NCBI GenBank assembly: GCA_963680875.1
Contig: OY804575.1
Coordinates: 107,969,005 to 108,033,004, forward strand
DNA from: Bathymodiolus brooksi
Taxonomy: Eukaryota; Mollusca; Bivalvia; Mytilida; Modiolidae
Length of the DNA stretch: 64,000 bases
Reading direction: 5' to 3'
Shown: piece by piece, positions 46,515-58,071 of the stretch
Layout: every line of letters starts with the position of its first letter
How positions within the stretch are numbered: position 1 is the first letter of the stretch
Position numbers and translations under genes: made by a program
The notes under the pieces: generated by a model
The model's input: only the letters and a program-made list of their open reading frames with translations
Told to the model about the DNA's origin: nothing
The model's database searches: none

Positions 46515-47560
46515 ATCTTTCAATCTTCTTTTGTATTACGTATCAATTCCTCTTGATAGTTGGATCTCTAAGCTAAATACAGGTATGCAAGAAAGCAACA
46601 ACACTTATTAGATTTAACACACACGAACAGGAAAGAATGATAACATGAACATGGACAATACAATAGCAGCTAGGGTAATAAAAGCGCTAGATACGGAGGT
46701 AAAATCCGTTGGGTGAAGACCATTACTCGTAGGACAAATAATAATAACTGATACTTCTAATAAAATCAAAAACAGAAAAAAAACCACATAGTAGTTGGAA
46801 CAATTCCAAAATCAAATATCAAAATCGCAGAAAGATGCAAAATCGATACCATTAGCAGACAAATATATGACAGCCCACTTTCTTGGCTTTCTATGACCAT
46901 CAAGCGTCCCCTCATTGTGAATTGATGCACCAGAACCCTTAGTTACAGCAGGTCAATTGTGGGTTTTACTGTAAACATTTGCCCATGAAAAACGTGTTTT
47001 ATGAGAAACGTTAGAGAAAACCGAAGGGGCAATCAAGAATAGACATCCCAGAGAAACTGGCAATTTTGCGTACACAAGACACAGGACGAAGACACAGTAA
47101 ACTAAAATGATGAGCAACATAGACCCTAATTGCATTATATTTACAGTTGTGTTAAATATGATAACATATGATAACACTGCAAAAAAACAAGGTTTGCACT
47201 AGGAATCACGTTACATTTAAGGAAGTACTATGCACCGGCAGTGACCTACATATTTCCAATTATATACTATGATTCCGGCATGTTAATCTGTAGTGTTTCT
47301 CAAAATGGATGCTTGGGTGAGCTTTTGGTAAACAAAGGTCTCTCACGTATAGGTTTTTATATTTGTTTTTGCCAATGTGTTATCATATGTAACCTACAAC
47401 CTAAATATAACAGAGTTTCCCTCATTTGTTTCGCTTCATTAGATATGACATATTGCTAAGCATTATCTTGTTACTTGTTTCAAGCAAAACAATTGAGTGG
47501 GAGAACACATGGTTTACTTGTACTGTCCTATTCCGTTTCCGTCACCATTACCTCGTTTAC
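46515..47560. repeat. Segmental duplication blocks P3-P4 (partner 51780-52680)
   Basis: TTGGATCTCTAAGCT, CAATAGCAGCTAGGGTAATA, AACAATTCCAAAATCAAATA, GGATGCTTGGGTGAGCTTT and CTGTCCTATTCCGTTTCCGT recur in order at 51.8-52.7 kb. Open frames at 46953, 47241 and 52342 lie in these blocks but are not shared between copies. Confidence 0.75.
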
Positions 47561-47611
47561 TATAAATAAGCTTTATTATATGTGAACAATAAAACAGTAT
47601 TTATATCGAGC

Positions 47612-48128
47612 ACCCTACCCATGGTATATCGAACCCCCTATCCATGGTATATTGACCCTCTACCCATGGGTTGTTGACGACCCTATCCATGGTATATCGA
47701 ACCCACTATCCATGATATATCGAACCTTCTATCCAAGCTATATCAAAACCCCTATCCATGGTATATTAATCCCCCTACCCATGGTATATCGAACCCCCTA
47801 TCCATGGTATATCGAGCCTCCAATCCATGATATATCAAAACCCTTACCCATGGAATTTTTACCCCCTACCCATGGTACATCGAACCCCTATCCATGGTAT
47901 TTTGACCCCCTACCCATGGTATATCGAACCCCTATCCATGGTATATCGAACCTCCTATCCATGGCATAGAAAATCCCCTCCCACTGGTTTGTTTACCCCC
48001 TACCCATGGTATATCGAATCTCCTACCCATGGTATTTTGACCCCCTACCCATGGTATATCAAACCCCCTATCCATGGTATTTTGACTCCCATACCCATGG
48101 TATATCGAACCCTCTCTTATGGTATTAT
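47612..48128 (+). repeat. CCATGG minisatellite, 22-24-bp unit, about 22 copies
   Basis: The consensus unit is CCATGGTATATCGAACCCCC followed by TAT/TAC, with variants GTATATTGACC and GTATTTTGACC that form a higher-order alternation. Nearly every unit has an NcoI site. The array is open in more than one frame (PYPWYIEP, PIHGISNP), which is why long ORFs appear; these are not genes. Confidence 0.95.
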
Positions 48129-48299
48129 GAACCCCTCTTTTTTGGTAGAACTGAGAGAAGGTCAAATTACCATGAGGTGGTTCAAAATACATTGACGAAA
48201 AATCCTGCCAAGACCTGCCTGTGACATGCCAACAGCTTGCCTCTTCTCTGCTACAGAACATTTTCGCATAACCATGAATTAGAAATAAAAGCACTCTAT

Positions 48300-48589
48300 A
48301 TGAAAAACCCTACAACCTCATCATGCAAACTCACTGTGTAAATATGTATGACACCAAGTGTAAACCGGTTTTAATCGAACACACCTTTATCGATCGATCA
48401 CGTGTTACACATTTAATTAAAGCTTATGTGCACAGATATTCTTTACATCATTCGCATTTAAAAAAAGAGAATTTTCACAAAAAGATAGTTATGAAATAAA
48501 TCAAGTGGCACTTAACTTTTGTCAAAGTTATCAACAATCCTCAAAAGATATTAAATATTTCTAATTCCTCTAAAAAATAAAACTCAAAA
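48300..48589. other. No recognised gene
   Basis: AT-rich spacer after the minisatellite. Confidence 0.4.
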
Positions 48590-50480
48590 TTTAATTATGA
48601 AACGAATTTTTACGCCACTTAATTAAATTTTGATAATTGTCAACCAAGAATGACCCATGAAAGCCTTTCCGCTTATTTCCAATGGGGTCATTTGCAAATA
48701 ATAGCTTAAGTGGGTATCTAAGGTCAATCATGACACATCTTTCCAATTCCTCACTAGTACATTTCGAGTGATATTTAACTTCTTATTTAAGCAATTGTAG
48801 ATAAGTGATGGATTTGATCGTTCAAATCCTGAATTGCATTGTAATAATATGTTGATTCGATGCCTTTAATTTTAGACCTTACATAGTAAAGCGACTTGAT
48901 ATTGTATTGTGTTTGTGATGTTCGTTAATTTTCTAAAACATTTTTTTTTCAAAGAAGAGGTACACACATTATTTCAGATTTTGTGGACATGATTAAGACG
49001 AATCTGTTTCGCCCTATTTTCAACATTTAATAATCCTAACCTAGGTAATTATGTTTGTTTTATACTTGTTCTTGAGACCATACTGATAATAAAACAAACT
49101 GCTTTGCTTTGTGCCACTTGTAATTTGTATTTTAAAACTTGAGATATACCAGCATACCAGGAGGAACAGTAATAATCAACATCACAATATATGAGTGCCA
49201 TACTTCAAGTTCTCCTTGTTTCAGAAGATATACAATTTGCTTTTTCTATACATTTATCTCAACGAGAATTAACCTTTTAAATAATGGTGTTCTTTCACCA
49301 GACAAATTGTGATCTATATCAATGCCTAAATATGTATTGCTACTTTGAGATTTTATTAGATGACTGTTACAATTAATCTGAAAATCAGCTATGGTTTTTA
49401 ATTTTTCGCTTTGACACAAAAAGAATGCATTGAGTTTTATCAAGGTGTAGACAAAGCTTGTTGTCGATAAGCTATTCACTGCAGACTTTTCTCAGTTTTT
49501 GAGATGTTTATGGGAAAACATAGTTGTGATATCATCTATATATAGTAGATGTTTACAGTCTGAGGTTATGTGAAAAATGCATTGAAAACATTTGCAATGT
49601 CATTTACATTGTGACTATTTTAACTTTTGTAACAAAACGGGCATTATCTTATTGGAACTATAACCTAGAGTTTTGAGTTGTTCTCATAACTTTTAGGAAC
49701 ATTTTTATTTTCTTTAATTGTGCTAGATATATATCATTCTTTTACATCTCTTTGTACTAAATTACGCATTTTACATTAGTCCAAATATAAATGTTTACTT
49801 CCTGATTTTTGGTATGTGGCACGTTCTCTAATACTAGTATTATCTAAAATTTCTGACATCATCCAGGTTTCTGAATTTTGTTTAATTGTTATATCTTTTA
49901 ACGATGCTAGCCTACATAGTTTAGAATAGAATGAAATACTTTTGGAAACATTTATAATGATTGGTTAACATTTCTGCATAGAGAGAGTTCCGACCAGTCA
50001 TTATCCAGTGGCGTATCCAGGGTATGGCAGCCACTTGAAGGGGGCGCCACTGAAATGTTCTAGCGCCTAATGTTCCAATATGGGAACGTCCTAAGCAGAT
50101 TATTTAAATAATTTTCTTGAAGTAATTTTGCAAAAACCATGTAATACACATAGACATGAATACCTAGAGAAATTATTATAAATGCAAACCGCAATTGTAG
50201 TGCTTGTCATAGGCGCTATTTTCCGTATAAACGATTTGGTTATCTTATACGAACCATGCTCTGTTTGCCTGTGTGTTTTTTAAGTTGTCTTTACTTGAAT
50301 GTACAAAAGGTTATTAAATGGTCACTATTTCCAACCTCAATGACACCGGATTTGCTAATTGTTTCACTAGTATTACATAAAATATGATCTATTAATGAAC
50401 CACAGTATGATAGTGAAAATAACGTAGATGTCAAATTTGGTGCGCATATCGCGTTTTTGGAATAACTTTCATCAGGTACG
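48590..50480. repeat. Segmental duplication, copy 2 (partner 26380-28960)
   Basis: TTGATAATTGTCAACCAAGA, AATAATAGCTTAAGTGGG and the LINE relic order match the first copy. It is shorter because of internal deletions, including most of the RT palm. Confidence 0.7.
49130..50480 (-). mobile_element. CR1/jockey-like LINE relic, second copy
   Basis: In minus order: the endonuclease end (SLIDHILCNTSETISKSGVI, EVGNSDHLITF near 50310-50400), then a damaged RT with FVYTLIKLNAF and YLGIDIDHNLSGERTP near 49260-49330. The 3' end AGGAGGAACAG is shared with the 27.2-kb copy. Confidence 0.7.
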
Positions 50481-50765
50481 CTCATAATCAAGATTCCAAA
50501 GCCTAATAATTTAAAAATCCTTGAGAGTAAAAACATCCCAAAAGGACCTAAACATGACAGCCAAATTCAACTAATAGATATATTATATAGATCAATATAT
50601 ATATATACAAAATGTTTATTAAAAAACATGTCAGTGCAGAAACACTGACTACTGTTGGGTAATACTCTCGGAGAGTAATACTCCTCCATCAGATGTATAT
50701 CGACCCAGTGATAAAAACAACCTAGATATTGAATTATGTGCGCTCGAGGCATTTGTGGATTAAAC
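50390..50765 (-). repeat. Hammerhead-like repeat, copies D (two partial units)
   Basis: The first unit has GTGCGCATATCGCGTTTTTGG and TTTCATCAGGTACGCTC. A second partial unit starts near 50620 (TCAGTGCAGAAACACTGACT) and reaches GTGCGCTCGAGGCATTTGTGG. Confidence 0.6.
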
Positions 50766-50889
50766 CATGCAACACTTCTTTGTTTTTGCTTTGCTTTTCT
50801 TCTTCGTCTTGTGTACCCTATGTTGCCAGTTTCTCTGGGTTGTCCTTTTTTGATTGCCCCTTCGGTATTCTTTAACGTTTATTAATTTA

Positions 50890-51620
50890 TAATTTGAGTA
50901 TAATTTTCATAAAAATGATACATATTTGAACCTTGTAAATAAATCGGAGGTTAATTTCATAGGAAATAAAACATTCACAAGTATGAGAAACATTATCCTT
51001 TTTTTCCTCCGTTAAATTTTGTATGGAATTGACATTATTGAGCGCCTTAAAGGGAAGTAACTACTATAAATACATGAAAAAGCGTTTAATTTTAGAATCA
51101 AGTCGGAAATGTGCAAATGGTCTATTGTTTTATTTTCTGTTTATGAAAAAATCAGTCTGTTGGGAGGTTCTAATATTTCAGGGTGGTTGCTAATAATAAA
51201 AATGGAATAGATTTTAACACATGTTATCACAATAAATCGGTAATCCAATATATACATATATGTATTTTATGTAACTTACCATTTTCGATAGGAAAAGAAA
51301 TCCCCCAACAAACAAAATATAATAAAAGAAGTTTTCAATGCTTCTTCTAATGCTGCCATTACTGCAATGTTGATTAACAATGAAGTACTGACTTATTGAT
51401 ATATACATTATTACTTAAAGGTCTCTTTTAAATCTAAACCAAGGTTACAGATAGACACATAAATGGTTTGTCAAAGGCACCCAGCAAGGACACAATTATC
51501 GAATTTATAATTATCATACATAAAAGTCACATCTTAAACTAAACAATATATACCAAAACCTGCTTAAAATATGCTTTAGCCATTATCAATTATGTTCCAA
51601 AAAAAGGTGTCCGTGGATAT
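50890..51620. repeat. Segmental duplication P1+P2 partner, carrying a leader-exon copy
   Basis: The blocks matching 39480-39760 and 44325-44530 are contiguous here except for the 51280-51359 leader copy. In the first copy they are 4.6 kb apart, because the hAT element, MITE and other DNA lie between them. Confidence 0.7.
51280..51359 (-). pseudogene. Third leader-exon copy, open but one base longer
   Basis: It encodes MAALEEALKTSFIIFCLLGD then FFSYRK, still a plausible signal peptide, with a strong donor GTAAGT. It is 80 nt rather than 79 and so ends in phase 2, which does not fit exon 2 (needs phase 1). It may be a dead copy, or feed a different acceptor. It is closer to exon 2 than the 58.1-kb leader. 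Confidence 0.55.
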
Positions 51621-51745
51621 CGTGTTCCTACATATATATATATATTGCTCCAAAAATACGTTTGTTTTCTTTTGTTTTTACTTTTTTATATAAAATAGAA
51701 GGAAAAGGTTTTCCACGGACACATTTTTTGGGAATATAAAAAATA
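51590..51745. repeat. Fold-back: TGTTCCAAAAAAAGGTGTCC palindrome
   Basis: CCAAAAAAAGGTGTCCGTGGA pairs with TCCACGGACACATTTTTTGG about 90 bp away. The Penelope-like element in the other duplicate lies in the place of this hairpin. Confidence 0.55.
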
Positions 51746-52814
51746 TTTTAAGCACCTGTATATTAATCTTTCAATCACCTTTTGCAATACATATCAATTA
51801 TTCTTGTTAATTGGATCTCTAAGCTTATTACAGATATACAATAAGGCAATAAAATAAACTTGCACAGATTTGATACACGAACAGGAAAGAAATGAATGAT
51901 AACATAAACATGGACAGTACAATAGCAGCTAGGGTAATAAGAGCGCTAGATACGAAGGTAGAATATGTTGGCTGAAGACCGTTACCCTTAGGACAAAAAT
52001 AATAACTAATACTTCTCCTAAAATCAAAAACTGAAAAATACACACAGTTGGAACAATTCCAAAATCAAATATCAAGAAGATCAATGGGGATATCAAGAAT
52101 AAACAATCCTAAGAAACTGGCAATATTGGGTACACAAGACACAGGACGAAGACAAACAAAATCAACACAAAATAAAAAACATACAACATAGAAAACTAAA
52201 TATATGATAGGCCCCAATTGCATTATATTTAGTTGTTGCTACGTATTTACGTCACTGCAAAAAAAGGTTTGCACTAGGAATCACGTTAGATTTACGGAAA
52301 TACAATGCATCAGCAGTGATCTACATATTTCAAATTATATACTATGATTTCGCCATGTTAATCTGTAGTGCTACTCCAAATGGATGCTTGGGTGAGCTTT
52401 TGGTAAACAAAGGTCTCTCACGTATAAGTTTATTTATTTGTTTTGCCAATGGGTAATCAAATAAATGTATCCTATGACAGGTCTTACAATATATACATAC
52501 CCAAACGCAACCTAAATATAACAGAGTTTTCCTCATTTGTTTCGTTTCATCAGATATGACATGTTGTTAACCTTTATCTGCTTACTTGTTTTAAGCAAAA
52601 CAATTGAGAGAGATAACACATGATTTGCTTGTACTGTCCTATTCCGTTTCCGTCCCCTTTACCTCGCTTACGATATTCAAAGAAAATTGACCGTTATCCT
52701 CAGTAACACAGCGATACCTTTCAGGGACGAGCCTTTAATGTCTAATCTCACTGGTGACGTCATATGCGTGACATTTACAAATCAAATATGCTTAAACGCG
52801 TAACACAGCATATA

Positions 52815-52960
52815 CCACACGTTCAAAGGGAACTGCTTACACTTCAGGAGCACCTGAGTTCATTCCGGTTTTAATGGAGTCAGTGTTGTTTTCTGTCTTT
52901 GCTCTCGTTTGACATTGTCTTTGGTTCTCGTATTTTCATCTTGCGTTCTGTATTTAAGAT
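52815..52960 (+). repeat. RT-family 3' tail scrap (copy 9)
   Basis: GGGAACTGCTTACACTTCAG, GAGCACCTGAGTTCATTCC and GGAGTCAGTGTTGTTTTC. Confidence 0.55.
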
Positions 52961-53399
52961 GTGTTTGATCACGCCTTTGAATCCACAAAAACATATATGA
53001 TACATCTATACATAACCTAATTACTACACAAGAATATAACAACATTACGAAATTGTTGTTCTTTGATGGGTTATTTTAATCCATCTAATTTCATTTGTAC
53101 TTCGTTCAGAGGTGTGTTTCTATATTGAGTAAGAAGAGTTTGAAGATACCAAATGCTATATATTTTGGGGAATATTTTACTTCATCCGTTTCTTTCCCGT
53201 TGTGTTCAGTCTTTTGCCTCTATAGAGGAACTTTATTCAAGACAACATATAATACAACGTTGGGATCCGTTATTATTTTAATATATCTGCATCATTTTTT
53301 TGATGTCGAAAAACGAAGCTAAATGAAATCTACAATATATATTTAAGAAATATAATAAAAGAATGACGACCGCAAAACATTCATCTAGGTACCATTGAT

Positions 53400-53640
53400 T
53401 CAGTAGCTTTCTTATTAGCAGCTACCATCTAATAAGAAACCAAAAGCTCTTGAATATCGTATCAGCTGAGATATATACTTTATATACAGACGATGTTGGA
53501 ATGTTGCTACGTACATGTAAGTAGTTCGCAATAGTAAAATTTAAAGCATCTCTTTTGTCGTAAAAATTCATTCTTAAGCGGCCCATAATCTCCATTTCTA
53601 GATGTAGATCAAGGTATACAACAAACAAAACATGTGGTAC
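53400..53640 (-). mobile_element. RT-family fragment, leader-unit 1
   Basis: Open on the minus strand: VVYLDLHLEMEIMGRLRMNF, YDKRDALNFTIANYLHVRSN and IPTSSVYKVYISADTI, the segment around the SNIPASPAYGVYIS signature with several substitutions. The same segment precedes each leader unit (57.4 and 61.8 kb), so it was amplified with them. Confidence 0.75.
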
Positions 53641-54049
53641 ATTTATGTACCTGTATTCTAGGCTTAATATGTGTCGTATATTTTCTGCTGCTATAATTTG
53701 ATTTATACAAGTGCTTATTGCTTATTACATATCAGAATAAAAATCAAACATTTAATTGGCTGAACAATCTCCACGTGACCTTCATTATTCTGCGATATAG
53801 ATTGGAATGCTGATATAGACCGATCTATATACGGATATTTGTTTTTTTACGTTTTAATAAATTACAATAATCTCATTTTATTTCTCATTATAAGTTGAAT
53901 ATCATTCAAACATTTTTGTAGTAAAATCAAATTAGGTAATAACGAAGGTGATAACGCTTAGGGAAACGTTTAATGATCCTGATTAATAATTTCTATGCAT
54001 TTATATTGTATGTGTCAGATTTTGGTCTTCAATGCAATAAACACAATAT

Positions 54050-54165
54050 TTACTGATATAGAGTGCAATATCAGGATAGACAGACTGCCCTTGGGTCATG
54101 GTACGGACCACAACCCTTGAGCAGTCTGTAAATCCTAATATTGCCCTCCATATCAGTAACTATTA
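54050..54165. repeat. Palindromic MITE
   Basis: TTTACTGATATAGAGTGCAA and CAGACTGCCC pair with CAGTCTGTAAATCC...CCTCCATATCAGTAA. Confidence 0.65.
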
Positions 54166-54462
54166 TATAATTATCTCTTCATTCAGTGAAAACATTCTTT
54201 ACGCATGTAATTAATTTGGCTATGGTCAGGGTTAGTACACTTTCGTAGAAAGGAAGAAGTGAACATATCTTGAATCTTGCGTAAATTCCCAGTCTAAAAA
54301 TTTAAATAGAAACTACGTGATAGGTGAAAACGAATAGCATAATTAAAATAAAAACAAATAAATTGTTTATTTCCGCTAGTCGCTGTCGTCTTAAATAATA
54401 TGTATTTAAAATGTATATGATATTCCTCAATAGAATATGAAATATTATTTTAAATATTTGTC

Positions 54463-54528
54463 AACAATCTGCACAGAAACACAAAATTAAACAAAGGAAG
54501 TTTTCAATACTCCTTTCTGTGTAGCCAT
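54463..54528 (-). pseudogene. Inactivated copy of the leader (signal-peptide) exon
   Basis: It starts ATGGCTACACAGAAAGGAGT, nearly identical to the 58.1-kb leader (MATQKGVLKTSFV versus MATRKGVLKTFFI), but an in-frame TAA follows 13 codons. The donor is also lost (GATTGTTG where the other copy has AATGGTGAG). The TATA-like block and 5' flank are conserved up to about 55.1 kb, so the whole 5'-end unit was duplicated and then died. Confidence 0.75.
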
Positions 54529-54644
54529 TACTGTACAGTTGACCAAGGAAGTGCTTCTTTTTATATATATACATTACATTTAACAGTTTTCTTTTTAAAT
54601 TTGAAGTGGAAAATCACCAATTTAATGTGTAACAAATAGATATA

Positions 54645-54770
54645 GATTCTCCTTCAGTTGCCCGTGGGTTACGATATTTCTCCACTCATGAGAGTTAAAT
54701 TACAATTTTTAACCACAAGCCGTGGAGAAATATCGTAACCCACATTGGCAACTGAAGGAGAATTTGTTTC
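54645..54770. mobile_element. Palindromic MITE inside leader unit 1
   Basis: GATTCTCCTTCAGTTGCCC and GTGGGTTACGATATTTCTCC pair with GGAGAAATATCGTAACCCAC and GGCAACTGAAGGAGAAT. The equivalent site in the 58.2-kb unit lacks it, so it inserted after duplication. Confidence 0.75.
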
Positions 54771-55139
54771 TCCCATTATTTAACACGAACTTTATTTCAA
54801 AATCCTTTGGCTTACCTCTACACAATTTTAATTGACACAAATGCGGGGAAAGGCACGAGACATTTTAATCCTCTAGAGGATAACATATTTTTCCATCACT
54901 GGTTCAACGGGGTTAAAACGTCGTAATAATGGGTGAAATCCTTTTATATACTTGTTTACATTAAAAGAGTTCCAACACAATTCTCAACATTAAATTCCAG
55001 GATTTTTCCAGATTTTTTTTCAATTTTCAAGGATTCTGATCCATTTCTGCAAATCAACGTCCTTTGCATTCAATGTAGCAATGTATCAGAATCAAGCTTA
55101 ACTGAGAAAAATGTATCACACTGAAACTGCAATGAAAAT

Positions 55140-56090
55140 CTTTAATTGTTTTCAACAAATAAAAGGAATACACTAATAAAGCAAAAATGTAACCATGAAA
55201 TGACAGATTTATCTATGGAAAACTGCCTCTTTTCCAAGCAGGACTAAAGTGCAATGTTGATGGAAAGGTACAACAGTTCAGAATGGATAAAAACTTGTTC
55301 TAGATATATATACTTATCTTTGAACACATACCAACCGGACAGATTATAGCGTCAATAAGATTTCACTCACAGTAGACACATTTCAAGGGTTTCTCCCGAT
55401 TTTTGTCGTTTTCTCTATTATCAAGGTCATTTCCCAGTCGGGAGCATGTGAAATGATATTTTCCGGTTGCTTCCTGTTATTCCGGATGTGTTGGAACCCT
55501 GCAGTAACAGCCAATTACGTGTCAGTAGCTAATATTAAACAGATTATGTAAGTACAGATGGTACTATGTTCTAAATTGATTGTTCTTAAAATGTTCAGTG
55601 TGTGCTTTATGTTTCGACATGAAATTAGATGGACTATAAAATTAACAACAATTGAAACAAATATAAAAGAAACATGTACATTTATTGCTGTGATCTAAGA
55701 ACGTCAAAATTCAATGAAGCTCGATTTAAGTCTAGGTTTGGTTCTCAAGGAAAAACATTCTATGCATTAATGTAATTAAATTCATAAATGATCTACTAAC
55801 CGAAACAGTTAAATAAACGTTAGATAATACCGAAAGAGCAATCAAAAATAGACAATTCAGAGAAACTGACAACAAGACACCGAAAAACAAAACAAAAACA
55901 CAACACAATATGTGTTGGACCCTACTATAAGCAAACAAACACAAATAACGTAAATAAGACATGAATCCTCATACAAGTAACTGGAGGTAAAGACGAACCG
56001 AACATCAAAATTAGAATATAAAAGCATTAAAGAGCACAAATAGAGAAATATCCAATGTTGTAGTGTTAACTACTGAGGGAGGTAAATATA
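55140..56090. other. Mostly unrecognised, one RT-tail scrap
   Basis: A minus-oriented tail piece (AATACCGAAAGAGCAATCAA, GAGAAACTGACAACAAGAC) is at about 55815-55900. The minus open frames overlapping it are translations of the tail. Confidence 0.4.
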
Positions 56091-56094
56091 TGTA

Positions 56095-56235
56095 CAAGAC
56101 TCGTTTCTGGAATAACCTTCATCAAGTACGTAGATTTTACGTTGGAAAGGAAATGGGCCTAAAACAAAATAGCCAAAATCAGCTATGCTTTTCTTCCTCC
56201 CAAAGACGTTTAAAATTATTTGGCTTTCAAACATT
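56095..56235 (-). repeat. Hammerhead-like repeat, copy E (partial)
   Basis: CTCGTTTCTGGAATAACCTT, CATCAAGTACG and AGCCAAAATCAGCTATGC. Confidence 0.55.
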
Positions 56236-56544
56236 TGACTTTCAGTGTACTTGAAAAAGACATCTAGGAACGCGTCCTGTGTGCAATTTAGTTTTATTAG
56301 CTTATTGTGGCAGGCTATCATATCATTTCTGACATGTTGTTTTAGAAATTTACAGGCATATGAGAACCAACAAATACGGACAATCTTTTATACATTATGA
56401 ACATTATATTAGTAAATTGACTCATCTAAAGAGGTAATACATATACAATATTAGTGCAGTGTCTTAAAATATGAAGTTTATGTGTGTGAGGCTTAAACAC
56501 TGGGATCAAAGGCGAGGTTCACCGAGACTTTCCTCAATTTTGTG

Positions 56545-56635
56545 TCGAAATAGTAGTCGTCTCTCCTGTTTCTGTGTCCACTAGAACAATATGCACAGTA
56601 TATGTATATAAGAGACATACTTTGGTATATCGTAA
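56545..56635 (-). pseudogene. Relic of propeller exon 2 (duplicate of 25774-25945)
   Basis: On the minus strand IVLVDTETGETTTIS is recognisable against IVLLDTETGVTTTIS of exon 2, and the first 30 bases also align. The acceptor AG is replaced (ACGAT for ACAAG), codons before IVL contain breaks, and homology stops after about 90 bases. This shows that more than the leader was duplicated on this side. Confidence 0.75.
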
Positions 56636-56739
56636 TGATAGAAATAAAATGAATATGGTTATAGGATTATGCTAAATAGCACGTAAACATTGTAGTTAAA
56701 TAGATGTGCATTCATGTATGGCAATTCAAACTAGTTTTA

Positions 56740-57065
56740 TTAATAATTACATTATTTAGGAACTTTAAATTTCTGTAATAAATATATCTAATAAACTATG
56801 TCAGTGCCGAAACTCTGACTACTGGGCGGATGAAACCCGCGAGGACTAATAGTCCACCAGTAGACGTACCGACCCCGTGATAGTAATGAAAACGTAGATA
56901 TCACAATTAGTGCGCACGACGCGTTTCTGGAATAACCTGCATCAGGTAAGCTCAAAATCGAAAGATTGGAAAGCCAAATAATTTAAAGTTTTGCGAGCAG
57001 TGAAACCAACGGACCAAAACAGGATAGCCAAAAGCGGCCAAGGTCACCTCTGCCTGGTGGTGGAG
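56740..57065 (-). repeat. Hammerhead-like repeat, copy F
   Basis: Near-complete unit: ACATTATTTAGGAACTTTAA, ACTACTGGGCGGATGAAACC, GTGCGCACGACGCGTTTCTG, CCTGCATCAGGTAAGCTC and CACCTCTGCCTGGTGGTGG. Confidence 0.65.
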
Positions 57066-57074
57066 AATCTTAGT

Positions 57075-57360
57075 TTTATTAATAATTACATTATTTAAGT
57101 ACTGTATATTTCGGTAATAAGTATATCTAATAAACCATGTCAGTGCCGAAGCACTGGCTGCTGCGTGGATGATACCCTCAGGGAGTAATAGTCCACCAGC
57201 AGAGGTATCGAACCAGATAGTGATGAAAACGTAGATATCAAATGTAGTGCGCACGACGCATTTCTGGGATAACCTTCACCATGTACGCTTACAATCGATA
57301 GATAGGAGAACCGAATAATTTAAAGTTTTGGGAGTAATAAAATAAAAGTTTTATTATATT
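57075..57360 (-). repeat. Hammerhead-like repeat, copy G (tandem to F)
   Basis: Same unit starting again at TTAATAATTACATTATTTAA; the core reads GCGCACGACGCATTTCTGGG and TTCACCATGTACGC, so the CTGATGA box is mutated. Closest to 61455-61745. Confidence 0.65.
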
Positions 57361-57399
57361 ATTTTATTGCAAGATCTTAAAACTAGAATTTCAGCAAAG

Positions 57400-57700
57400 A
57401 TTAACTAAATCACGATGGCGACCGTAACACTTTGATCTAGGTACCATTGATTCAGTACCTTTCTAATCAACAGCTACCATCTATTACGGAAATCATGGTA
57501 GAAACTGAGAGATATATACTGTATATGCAGGTGATGTTGGAATGTTGTTACATAGATGTAAGTAGAACGTTCGCAATAGTAAAATGTAAAGCATCTCTTT
57601 TGTCTTAGATTCATTCTTAACAGGCTCTTACTGTCAATTTCTAGAAGTAGATCAAAGTTTGAAGCACACCATACGTGTGGTACATGTATCTACCTGTATT
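57400..57700 (-). mobile_element. RT-family fragment, leader-unit 2
   Basis: Minus strand: relics of the SYLDL...RLR and SNIPASPAYGVYIS segments (CCTGCATATACAGTATATATC complement). More decayed than the 53.4-kb copy. Confidence 0.6.
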
Positions 57701-58071
57701 CCAGGTTCAATATATATCGTATATTTTTTACGACTATAATTTGATTTATACAATTGCGTATGACTTCATTCAGCGAAAGCCGTCTTTACGCATGTAATTA
57801 AATTTTCTATGGTCATGGTTACTACACTATAGTAGAAAGGAAAAAGTGGATATATCTTAAATCTGGCGTACATTCCCAGTCTAAGAATATCAATAGAATC
57901 TACATATTAGGTGAAAAAGAATAGCAAAATTAAAATAAAAACAAATAAACTGCTTAATTAATCCTGTCGTTATCTTCTTAACATGAGATCATTTAACTTT
58001 TTAAATATATATATAATGTTCGTCAATAAAATATGAAATATCATTTTAAATATTCGTCAATGATAACTCAC

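Larger units (their letters stand above)
54190..55130. repeat. Leader unit 1 (duplicated 5' end of main gene)
   Basis: It aligns block by block with 57775-58470: ATGGTCAGGGTTAGTACACT, TTCCCAGTCTAAAAATT, the leader exon, GGAAGTGCTTCTTTTTATA and TTTACATTAAAAGAGTTCC...CAACATTAAATTCC. A palindromic insert (54645-54770) is absent from the partner. Confidence 0.75.

Noticed and set aside
47652..48294. Proline-rich 105-122 codon frames PYPWYIEP / PIHGISNP
   Set aside because: They follow the CCATGG minisatellite in several overlapping frames and both strands; no start context or splice support.
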